Made by a program: the position numbers and the translations under genes. A stretch of 64,000 nucleotides of DNA from Methylomonas rivi. Lineage in GTDB: Bacteria > Pseudomonadota > Gammaproteobacteria > Methylococcales > Methylomonadaceae. The stretch covers positions 19,592 to 83,591 of the forward strand of contig NZ_JANIBK010000003.1 in the NCBI RefSeq assembly GCF_024505165.1, read 5' to 3'. Positions 48,760-55,433 of this stretch are shown in pieces (the first letter of the stretch is position 1; the number at the start of each line of letters is the position of its first letter). The notes beneath the pieces were generated by a model. The model searched no databases, had not been told where the DNA came from, and worked only from the letters and a program-made list of their open reading frames with translations.

Positions 48760-48967
48760 GCAATGATTTGAATGCCGCCATTTTGCACTAGTCAATACTA
48801 TCCAGGCAGTATCGGCGGTTTTCCTGACGTATCGGCAGACGCAATCGGGCATGCCTAAACCGAATTTTCTCAAGCCGGCATACGGCAATGACCGCGACAA
48901 TGCCGGCGCCGGCCGACATGCGTATCGCTACCGATCCTGCCCCTTACCAGATAGCTCCGCTAAAAGT

Positions 48968-48981
48968 TTGACCCACATCAA
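48968..48981 (+). promoter_or_regulatory. FNR/ANR-like box
   Basis: TTGACCCACATCAA matches the FNR consensus TTGAT-N4-ATCAA with one mismatch. It lies 100 bases upstream of the 49081 start. A possible extended -10 (TGGTATAAG) lies at 49038-49046. Confidence 0.35.
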
Positions 48982-49080
48982 TTTTCCGGCGAAAGAGCAT
49001 GCCGATTCGCGATGAATATTAGGTAAAACCGGCGTTTTGGTATAAGTTGAAGCCGACACCGCAAGTTTCTGGAGAAGGCC

Positions 49081-49539
49081 ATGAAAACAAAAATACTCCG
49101 TTCACGTAAAAACCTTGGCCTGGTTTCATTGCATTTTGTCAACGACTTGGCGTTATCCTTGCGTTGCGCTTGCATCTATAACCGCCCGCCTCATGCCGCA
49201 ATTCTCGGCATCGACCCCGGGAAACTTAAATACCTGATCAATACCTCGCTGATTTTACTGTTTGCCTTGTTGCATACCGCCGACGGCATCGTCACCTATT
49301 TCGGCCTTAAATTCAATTACGCAACCGAAGTCAACCCTGTGTTAGTTTTTTTCGCCGGCACCATGGGCTTGGGACTGGCTATTTTTGCCCTCAAACTGCT
49401 TTGCGTGGAATTCATCGCCGTATTGTATTTCGCCCGCCGTAATATCGGCAGTTGCTGGGCCACGGCCACCTTATTCAGTGCAGATGCGTTTTATAGCTGG
49501 GTAGTCAGCAATAATATCCTGCTGGTGGTAGGAGCCTGA
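49081..49539 (+). CDS. Membrane protein, DUF5658-like
   Basis: The 152-residue product has a basic N terminus of about 50 residues and then three hydrophobic segments (about 53-72, 85-110 and 128-150). HTADGIVTYFGL and TEVNPVLVFF resemble the D-x-x-x-T and NPVL features of DUF5658 membrane proteins, whose function is unknown. A GGAGAAGG ribosome site lies right before the ATG. An FNR-like box upstream could link it to oxygen supply. Confidence 0.6.
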   Translation: MKTKILRSRKNLGLVSLHFVNDLALSLRCACIYNRPPHAAILGIDPGKLKYLINTSLILLFALLHTADGIVTYFGLKFNYATEVNPVLVFFAGTMGLGLAIFALKLLCVEFIAVLYFARRNIGSCWATATLFSADAFYSWVVSNNILLVVGA

Positions 49540-49610
49540 CGGCATGCATTGCCGATCCTGCTCAAATAATCGTGTTCTCTTCACCCCGCGCAATTAGCTT
49601 AATGGCGTAA

Positions 49611-50339
49611 ATGCCTCAGGCACACCTCCGGCTTGCAAGCGCTGAAACCCTGATCGACATTCATTGCCATCGATACCACAACGCCGGCCACGTGCAGATT
49701 TTGAGCCGCGATACCCACGAATTTTTCAACAATCCCCGGACTTTAACCTCCGACAGCCCGGAAAGCTTGATAACCGCGGCGGCCTATTTCAGTTTAGGCA
49801 TCCATCCCTGGTTTATAGATCGGCAGAATATCGATACCGCATTCCGAACCCTTGAATCCTACCGACACCACCCGCGGCTAATAGCTGTCGGCGAATGCGG
49901 CCTGGACAAATGCATCGATACACCCATGATCCGGCAAATCCAAGTATTCGGTCGCCAGATCGAACTGGCCGAACGTATCGGCAAACCGCTGATCGTCCAT
50001 TGCGTACGCGCCTTTGCCGAACTGCTGCAGTTGAAAAAAAACCTGGCCCCATGCCAAGACTGGATCGTGCACGGTTTCGCCGGTAAACCCGCCCTGGCGG
50101 CGCAACTCATCAAACACGGCTGCCATATATCGTTCGGCAAAGCCATATTACCGACCGGCAGCCAAGCGGGCCAAGCCTTACAAAACATACCAATCGAGCG
50201 GCTGTTTTTGGAAACCGATGCGGCGGACGCCTCAATCGATACAATCTATGCGGCAGCGGCTACAATACGCGGCATTGAACCTGCGGATTTGCGCCGACAA
50301 ATCCATACCAATTTTTTAAATGTGTTTCTCAATGACTGA
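49611..50339 (+). CDS. TatD-family metal-dependent hydrolase
   Basis: The 242-residue product has the TatD metal ligands: LIDIHCH near residue 17, GECGLD (Glu), PLIVHCVRAFAE (His), IVHGFAGKP (His) and LFLETDAAD (Asp). TatD proteins are DNA exonucleases or related deoxyribonuclease-like hydrolases. It is shorter and more diverged than E. coli TatD or YcfH. The stop overlaps the tcdA start (ATGACTGA), so the two are coupled. The ATG at 49611 lacks a clear ribosome site. Confidence 0.82.
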   Translation: MPQAHLRLASAETLIDIHCHRYHNAGHVQILSRDTHEFFNNPRTLTSDSPESLITAAAYFSLGIHPWFIDRQNIDTAFRTLESYRHHPRLIAVGECGLDKCIDTPMIRQIQVFGRQIELAERIGKPLIVHCVRAFAELLQLKKNLAPCQDWIVHGFAGKPALAAQLIKHGCHISFGKAILPTGSQAGQALQNIPIERLFLETDAADASIDTIYAAAATIRGIEPADLRRQIHTNFLNVFLND

Positions 50340-51090
50340 CTTAAGCTGGCTTTCCCGCACCGAACTCCTGATAGGCGACAGCAAACTCGAACGACTGCAA
50401 AAATCCCATGTACTGGTGGTCGGCATGGGCGGGGTGGGTTCGTTCGCGGCCGAATTCATTTGCCGGGCCGGTATCGGCCGCATGACCATCGTCGATGGCG
50501 ACGTGGTAGAGAACAGCAACCGTAACCGACAGTTGCCGGCCTTGGCGACCACGGTAGGCCAGTCCAAAGCCGACGTGATGGGCGAACGCTTGTTGGCCAT
50601 CAACCCGGATTTGGAATTGACCGTTAAACACGAATTCATCACGCCGGACACCGCCGCCGAACTGCTCGACGCGCATTACGATTACGTCGTCGACGCCATC
50701 GACAGCCTGACCCCGAAAATCCATCTGATCCGCGCCGCCAAAGCCCGCAAGGTGAAAATCATCAGCTCCATGGGTGCCGGCGGCAAGTTGGATCCGACCC
50801 ATCTGAAAGTGGTGGATATTTCCAAGACCTACAACTGCCCGTTTGCCCAATTCATTCGTATCCGGCTGCGCAAACACGGCATCAGCCGCGGCGTCAAAGT
50901 GGTGTTTTCGCCGGAAGTCGTCAACAAGGATTCGTTGATGTATACCGACGGCAGCAATTACAAAAAATCAGCCTACGGCACCATTTCCTATTTACCGGCG
51001 GCTTTCGGCGGCGTTTGCGCCTCTGTGGTGATACGCAATTTAGTTCACGAAGCCGCCCACGCAGACCCCAAACCCGCTAAACATGAGTGA
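50332..51090 (+). CDS. tcdA: tRNA threonylcarbamoyladenosine dehydratase TcdA
   Basis: TcdA is an E1-like enzyme that cyclises t6A in tRNA to ct6A using ATP. The 252-residue product has the ThiF nucleotide motif VLVVGMGGVGSFAAE, VDGDVVENSNRNRQLPA and DYVVDAIDSLTPKIHLI, and the TcdA-specific SKTYNCPFAQFIRIRLRKHG in the second half. Start at ATG 50332 overlaps the TatD stop codon; the frame upstream is inside that gene. The next gene overlaps its 3' end by eight bases. Confidence 0.92.
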   Translation: MTDLSWLSRTELLIGDSKLERLQKSHVLVVGMGGVGSFAAEFICRAGIGRMTIVDGDVVENSNRNRQLPALATTVGQSKADVMGERLLAINPDLELTVKHEFITPDTAAELLDAHYDYVVDAIDSLTPKIHLIRAAKARKVKIISSMGAGGKLDPTHLKVVDISKTYNCPFAQFIRIRLRKHGISRGVKVVFSPEVVNKDSLMYTDGSNYKKSAYGTISYLPAAFGGVCASVVIRNLVHEAAHADPKPAKHE

Positions 51091-51481
51091 ATTTAAACCC
51101 GAACACACCAGCACGACTCTGTTGGCGAGCGGCAAAAGCAGCCGCCTGCAGGCGATGCGCCAAAAAAGCATGCATTCCTCGCCGGCCGACCCGACAGCTA
51201 CCCGCACTATAGACAAATCCGCCGATAAAAACGTAGATCCGCAACTGCTTTTAGCCCGGCAGTTGATCGACCAGCGTTTAGCGGAAATTCTGGCCGGTTT
51301 TCCGGCCGGCAGACAATGTAGCCTGTTTAAAATCCGCTACGGTATCGATCCTGAAAATCTCAAGCAGCAGCCGATTCGACACATCGCCAAGTTGCTTAAA
51401 ATCCGCCACCCGCTGTTTACAAACCCGCGCGGCGATATGAAGAACATCATGGAACTGCCTTATAATGGCAGACAACTTTAG
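51083..51481 (+). CDS. Hypothetical protein of 132 residues
   Basis: I do not recognise the family. The N-terminal 50 residues are Ser/Thr/Lys-rich and probably disordered. Residues about 53-125 are helical (PQLLLARQLIDQRLAEILAG) and end in a basic stretch KLLKIRHPLFTNPRGD. There is no signal or membrane segment. It overlaps tcdA by eight bases (ATGAGTGA), so it is coupled to a tRNA-modification gene. Confidence 0.6.
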   Translation: MSEFKPEHTSTTLLASGKSSRLQAMRQKSMHSSPADPTATRTIDKSADKNVDPQLLLARQLIDQRLAEILAGFPAGRQCSLFKIRYGIDPENLKQQPIRHIAKLLKIRHPLFTNPRGDMKNIMELPYNGRQL

Positions 51482-51534
51482 CTGACTACTTTCTCAACGC
51501 GGCCAACCTGTTGCCGTCCCAACCCAAGCAAACC

Positions 51535-52458
51535 ATGATTTACACTATAGAGCCCAACCGGGATTACCGCGACTTTACCCAAGCGGACCATAGCGACAAA
51601 CCCGGCCAAGCGATTAAAGCCGACGCCACCCGTCATTACGACGAATGCTACCGCGACTACCTGTTCGCCTGGTGCAATAGCGATAACCTGGCGCTGCATT
51701 ACGGCTACTGGGACCAAGCCGGCCCGTATCGGCAACATCAAGCTTTATTGAACAAAAATCGGGTTTTATACGATAAAGCCTGCATCGTACCAGGCGAAAA
51801 TGTACTGGACGCAGGTTGCGGTATCGGCGGCAGCAGTATCTGGATGGCCAAACAACACGGCAATCGGGTAACCGGCATCACCATCAGCGCCAAACAAGCC
51901 GACTACGCCCGCCAACACGCAAGTAGACACGGTGTAGGCGAATTAGCCCATTTTGAAGTGGCGGATTTCTGCCAAACGCCGTTTGCCGACGCTGCGTTCG
52001 ATGTGGTGTGGGCCCTGGAAAGCTCGTGCCATGCATTGAATAAAGGCGATTTTTTACGCGAAGCTTGGCGGGTATTAAAGCCCGGCGGACGGGTTGTGGT
52101 CTGCGACGGTTTTTTATTGCAACGCCAGTTTAATGCGCGGCAATGGCAAGCCGTACTGACCTGCTTAAACGGCTGGGCCGTGCCCAACCTGTGCGCCCGC
52201 GATGAATTCAGCCAATTGTTGCAGCAACAGGGTTTTGCGGAGATTAATTGCCACGACATTACCGCCCAGACCCTGCCCTCGGCCGATTACATGTATAAAG
52301 TGGCCAAACGCCTGCAACCGCTGCAAAAAATCAGCCAATGGCTCGGCCTGCGTACCCCGGCACAAACCGCCAATTACTTGGTCGGCTTGGCCCAACACCG
52401 GTTATTCAGCGAAAATCTCACCGAATATTTGATTTTTACCGCCCAAAAACCCGCATAA
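51535..52458 (+). CDS. SAM-dependent methyltransferase (tocopherol/sterol-methyltransferase-like)
   Basis: The 307-residue product has a class I Rossmann core: motif I VLDAGCGIGGSSIWMA (about 90-105), VTGITISAKQADYARQHA, FDVVWALESSCHAL and LKPGGRVVVCDGF. The N-terminal part (YRDYLFAWCNSDNLALHYGYW) and the C-terminal helices resemble gamma-tocopherol and small-molecule C-methyltransferases rather than RNA enzymes. The ATG at 51535 was chosen; a TTG at 51511 is possible. The substrate is unknown. Confidence 0.8.
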   Translation: MIYTIEPNRDYRDFTQADHSDKPGQAIKADATRHYDECYRDYLFAWCNSDNLALHYGYWDQAGPYRQHQALLNKNRVLYDKACIVPGENVLDAGCGIGGSSIWMAKQHGNRVTGITISAKQADYARQHASRHGVGELAHFEVADFCQTPFADAAFDVVWALESSCHALNKGDFLREAWRVLKPGGRVVVCDGFLLQRQFNARQWQAVLTCLNGWAVPNLCARDEFSQLLQQQGFAEINCHDITAQTLPSADYMYKVAKRLQPLQKISQWLGLRTPAQTANYLVGLAQHRLFSENLTEYLIFTAQKPA

Positions 52459-52518
52459 ATCGCAGTCTTCGGCAGCCCCAGTGTTATCCGGCAAGGGCTT
52501 GGATGCAGGCCACCGGTT

Positions 52519-53112
52519 ATGGATTTTTTCAACAACAATGCGTCAATTTTAGGCGTTGACAATTCATTGGAATTAGCCATTTCGAACTTATCCCAATTAA
52601 TTCAGTTGCTGAATCCGCACTTGCCGGCCTACCTTATCGGTACCGCCGGCATTCTGCTCGAATGGCGATCTTATTATTTACCAAGCGGTCGAGAGTTTCG
52701 CCGCTGGTCGGCCATGGGCGCTTTGTTATGGGCACTGCAATATATGCTGTTAGGGGCCTGGACCGCCGGACTGAGCATGGCCATTACAGCTTTAAGAACG
52801 GTATTATCCGGCCTGCAACCCCAAAAACTTTTCAAACACGGTTCGGTTGCCGGATTTATATTGATTTTTTCCGGTTTAGCTCATTTATCCTGGCAAGGTT
52901 GCATTTCCTTGCTGCCGGCCTTCGCCGTTATCAACACCACTTTGGCGCTATATTATTTCGACAACCGTAACATGCGCATTGCGCTATTGGCGTCCAGTCT
53001 GGCCTGGATAATCAACGATGTGTATTGGCAGGCCTGGCCAGCCTTGATTGCCGAAAGCGTGGCGATCGGTATCAATATTCGCACCATTCGCAAAATATTC
53101 TTAAAAGAATAA
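52519..53112 (+). CDS. YgjV-like inner-membrane protein
   Basis: The 197-residue product has about five to six membrane segments, starting with LPAYLIGTAGILLEWRSYY and ending with WPALIAESVAIGINIRTI. The pattern of short helices and the RTVLSGLQPQK loop fits the Imp-YgjV family of unknown function. It follows the methyltransferase gene by 60 bases. Confidence 0.7.
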   Translation: MDFFNNNASILGVDNSLELAISNLSQLIQLLNPHLPAYLIGTAGILLEWRSYYLPSGREFRRWSAMGALLWALQYMLLGAWTAGLSMAITALRTVLSGLQPQKLFKHGSVAGFILIFSGLAHLSWQGCISLLPAFAVINTTLALYYFDNRNMRIALLASSLAWIINDVYWQAWPALIAESVAIGINIRTIRKIFLKE

Positions 53113-53185
53113 AATTATTATTTGGCTAATATGGCCGCCATTTATGCCGCACCGGGAATTATTTTCTCCAAACCGCATAATAAAA

Positions 53186-53213
53186 TTGACAATGGCTTTA
53201 ATCGGCCTAGAAT
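53186..53213 (+). promoter_or_regulatory. Sigma-70 promoter of the cold-shock gene
   Basis: TTGACA (53186-53191) and TAGAAT (53208-53213) are separated by 16 bases. The predicted transcript begins near 53220 and has a leader of about 145 bases before the cold-shock ATG, as expected for cspA-type mRNAs. Confidence 0.7.
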
Positions 53214-53366
53214 AGGCTCCAGCTAGAAATTAAGTGTTACCAGTGTTTACCGATTCGAAGTCTCTTCTGTAGTTATTCGTCCTGTTTTTCATTTCGTAAT
53301 TTCCACATTTACCAGCTATATCCGCCTTTTCACAAGGCTCAATTACACTTTTATAGGACTCTTTTC

Positions 53367-53588
53367 ATGTCTACTACTACAATGACAACCGGTATCGTTA
53401 AATGGTTTAACGCAGACAAAGGCTTTGGCTTTATCGAACAAAAACAAGGCCCCGATGTTTTCGTACATTTCAGAAACATCCTGTCCACCAGCAATAACTA
53501 CAAAACGCTGGACGAAGGCCAACACGTACAATTCAAACTGGGCCGCGGCCCTAAAGGCCCGCAAGCTGAAGAAGTAACGATTATCTAA
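53367..53588 (+). CDS. Cold-shock protein (CspA family)
   Basis: The 73-residue product is a single cold-shock domain with both RNA-binding motifs, KGFGFI (RNP1) and VFVHF (RNP2), following [11 protein letters not shown]. It acts as a cytoplasmic RNA chaperone. Compared with E. coli CspA it has a short insertion in the middle loop ([16 protein letters not shown]) and lacks the usual EVxxGxKGP spacing. A long leader and a strong terminator make it a single-gene unit. Confidence 0.92.
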   Translation: MSTTTMTTGIVKWFNADKGFGFIEQKQGPDVFVHFRNILSTSNNYKTLDEGQHVQFKLGRGPKGPQAEEVTII

Positions 53589-53602
53589 TTTAGCGAAAAA
53601 GT

Positions 53603-53645
53603 TAGCCGCAATCCTAATACTCTTAGGGTTGCGGCTATTTTTTTG
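53603..53645 (+). terminator. Intrinsic terminator of the cold-shock gene
   Basis: TAGCCGCAA and the complementary TTGCGGCTA form a long stem extended by CCTAA/TTAGG, followed by a run of eight T. This is the strongest terminator in the window. Confidence 0.92.
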
Positions 53646-53884
53646 CCTGTTGAACCACCCGGCTTTTCGCGTCTTCCGGATCATCTCCCGCGCCCCTTAA
53701 GACTCCCTCCAGACAGCACCGAATCCTTTAACCATCGAAATTCCTCCTCTCCGCCAGATAGAAAATAGCGGCGTTATAAATTCATAAGGCATTTAGCATC
53801 GTACCGGGTTTAAGATTCGTTTTGCATATAGAGCCATTCGGCGTAGAGTATTCACGATACTAACCACCCATCAAGCCTTTTACC

Positions 53885-54247
53885 ATGCTTAAACATATAC
53901 ATCTTTTATTTGTCGCCCTTGTTGCCATCGGCTTCATCGGCCGGGTTGCCATGGCCCAATACCAACCGGAAATGCTGCAACGGAAATGGATCAAATTGTC
54001 GCCGCATATTTTGGCGGGCTTATTACTGCTCACGGGTATCGGCTTGGTTTTTCAAGGCGACTGGCTAGCCGGCAGCTACGCCTGGATTGTGGCCAAATTG
54101 ATTTTGATGTTTGTTTTCATCGGCCTGGGGCTGATGACCATGCGCGAACAAGGCCAAAAACGTTGGATAGCCTTTGGAGCGACTTTGTTTTGTCTGTTTT
54201 ACATCATAAAAGTAGCATTCGCCAAACAGGTATTTTTTTTCCTTTAG
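53885..54247 (+). CDS. SirB2-family membrane protein
   Basis: The 120-residue product has four hydrophobic segments (about 5-23, 42-58, 65-85 and 95-115) and the LSPHILAGLLLLTGIGLVF and KLILMFVFIGLG features of SirB2/YchQ-like proteins. Function is unknown. No neighbour suggests a role. Confidence 0.75.
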   Translation: MLKHIHLLFVALVAIGFIGRVAMAQYQPEMLQRKWIKLSPHILAGLLLLTGIGLVFQGDWLAGSYAWIVAKLILMFVFIGLGLMTMREQGQKRWIAFGATLFCLFYIIKVAFAKQVFFFL

Positions 54248-54409
54248 AGGCTTTTCAAAATTAAAGGGGAGCTTGAGTATTCATTTATCCAGCTTCCCTT
54301 CCCGCCACGATAATCCGGCTTGGCACGTTGTATGACCCACCTTGCTTTACTCAAGTCCATGTAAATTTTTTACGGCTCCGTTGAGCGGAAAATACCGGCA
54401 ACAATCGCC

Positions 54410-54446
54410 GCTGTCATTTGTGTCATTTTATGACAGATCCGACAGC
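54410..54446. promoter_or_regulatory. Nested palindrome, candidate activator site
   Basis: TGTCATTTTATGACA (54421-54435) is a perfect palindrome. It is flanked at equal distance by GCTGTC (54410-54415) and GACAGC (54441-54446), so TGTC/GACA half sites occur four times around the same centre (54428). The centre lies about 117 bases before the predicted sigma-54 start, the usual range for an enhancer-binding protein. Confidence 0.55.
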
Positions 54447-54518
54447 CGGAAATTGCCATATAACGGCCCTTGTCTCGGCCATATTGTGTAAGCCACTGTT
54501 TCAACAATCAATTTCGCA

Positions 54519-54535
54519 TGGCACTGGCTTTGCTT
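54519..54535 (+). promoter_or_regulatory. Sigma-54 promoter of the J-domain gene
   Basis: TGGCAC, five bases, then TTGCTT matches the sigma-54 consensus TGGCAC(G)-N4-TTGC(A/T) at ten of the eleven fixed positions, with exactly ten bases between GG and GC. The predicted start is near 54545, 36 bases before the ATG. Confidence 0.75.
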
Positions 54536-54580
54536 AATGATTTGCATTTGACCTGAAAACAGTTATTCCAAGGCCGACCG

Positions 54581-54874
54581 ATGCATCAATATAAAAATTA
54601 CTACGACGTTCTGAAAGTAACCGCCGACGCGCCCATCGTGGTGATTCAGGCGGCATTCAAGGCATTAATGCAGCTTAACCATCCCGACCATTTTGAAGGC
54701 AGGGAGGATGAATCGGTAATGATTGCCATGCAGTTGCGCGAAGCTTGCGATGTGCTCACGAACCCCGCCACCAGGGAACAATATGACCGCTGGCTTGGCA
54801 AGGAAAGCGGCACCCCGCTTGAAGCAAACGGTCAGCAGCCATGTTTAAATGCAACGAACAAACAAGCCGCATGA
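54581..54874 (+). CDS. Short J-domain protein
   Basis: The 97-residue product is a J domain (residues about 6-70) with the HPD motif in LNHPDHF, preceded by NYYDVLKVTADAPIVVIQAAFKAL and followed by LTNPATREQYDRWL. Only a short polar tail follows, so there is no substrate-binding domain. J proteins recruit and stimulate Hsp70; the client here is unknown. A sigma-54 promoter and a palindromic upstream site indicate regulated expression, and the neighbouring nif11 and Fe-S/AAA genes carry similar promoters. It converges with nif11. Confidence 0.85.
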   Translation: MHQYKNYYDVLKVTADAPIVVIQAAFKALMQLNHPDHFEGREDESVMIAMQLREACDVLTNPATREQYDRWLGKESGTPLEANGQQPCLNATNKQAA

Positions 54875-54948
54875 CGCAAATATTTCTATCCAACCGCCCC
54901 CATTCTTCCGGCCCGTTCAGGGTATAAGCCCATCATTACAAGCGCTGT

Positions 54949-54985
54949 AAAAAGCCGCCGCGCAGGTTGGATGCAAGCACGGCGG
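54949..54985 (-). terminator. Intrinsic terminator of the nif11 gene
   Basis: On the minus strand CCGCCG-TGC pairs with GC-GCGGCGG and is followed by CTTTTT, seven bases after the nif11 stop codon. Confidence 0.7.
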
Positions 54986-54991
54986 TGAACC

Positions 54992-55210
54992 TCACACTCT
55001 CAACAAAGCCTTGGCTAACTTTTCCGACAATTGCTCTTCGGTAAATTGCGGTTCGTTGGGAGGATACAATTCCACCTCGTCAATTTCATAACCATATTCC
55101 TTACCCAAAGCGAGCATCTCTTTGATTTTTAGGCAGGCCTTCAGCTTTTCTTGCAGTTCGGGTTCTGCTTTGGCCTTGTCGGAAAACTCTTTTATTACTT
55201 TGATTGACAT
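54992..55210 (-). CDS. Nif11-domain protein
   Basis: The 72-residue product has a Nif11-like domain: VIKEFSDKAKAEPELQEKLKAC, then LALGKEYGYEIDEVEL. Nif11 domains were named from diazotroph nif regions and also serve as leader peptides of ribosomal natural products. Here there is no double-glycine site or cysteine/serine core, so it is a free-standing protein rather than a precursor. It has a GGAG ribosome site, a sigma-54-like promoter and a TGT-N10-ACA site upstream, consistent with nitrogen control. Confidence 0.75.
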   Translation of the reverse strand: MSIKVIKEFSDKAKAEPELQEKLKACLKIKEMLALGKEYGYEIDEVELYPPNEPQFTEEQLSEKLAKALLRV

Positions 55211-55266
55211 CGATAACTCCGTGATCAGTCAGAAAAAAATTAATGGAAAAATCCACAAACTTTTAT

Positions 55267-55282
55267 AGCAAAATTGTTACCA
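55267..55282 (-). promoter_or_regulatory. Sigma-54-like promoter of nif11
   Basis: On the minus strand TGGTAAC-AATT-TTGCT has exactly ten bases between GG and GC. TTGC is perfect and the -24 half keeps TGG and the A. The predicted start is near 55256, 46 bases before the ATG. Confidence 0.55.
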
Positions 55283-55376
55283 AGTTGAGGTATAGCTATT
55301 TTCCTTAACTTTTCATATAGTTACATATCAGACCAATGAAATTGGCATGGTTATTACCAGACAAAACTAATGGTTT

Positions 55377-55392
55377 TGTAGCAAACCGTACA
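55377..55392. promoter_or_regulatory. NifA-type upstream activating site (nif11)
   Basis: TGTAGCAAACCGTACA fits TGT-N10-ACA exactly. Its centre is about 128 bases upstream of the predicted nif11 start. It differs in only two of 16 bases from the site at 58601-58616. Confidence 0.6.
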
Positions 55393-55433
55393 ATCCTTGC
55401 TTCTCTATTCGGTAAAAAAGCTGCTTTTTAACT

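Larger units (their letters stand above)
48720..49080. other. 361-base intergenic region between ettA and a divergent membrane-protein gene
   Basis: No coding frame is supported. It holds a 15-base palindrome with a TATAAT near ettA and an FNR-like box near the divergent gene (both listed separately). The middle part is GC-rich with repeated GCCGGC patches but no clear hairpin with a T run. Confidence 0.6.
54248..54580. other. 333-base upstream region of the J-domain gene
   Basis: No coding frame is supported. It carries a nested palindrome at 54410-54446 and a sigma-54 promoter at 54519-54535, both listed separately. The part before 54400 shows nothing notable. Confidence 0.6.

Noticed and set aside
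54412..54444. Reading the palindrome upstream of the J-domain gene as a NifA site
   Set aside because: The TGT and ACA of the inner palindrome are nine bases apart (or eleven with the overlapping TGT), not ten, so I list it only as an activator-type site.
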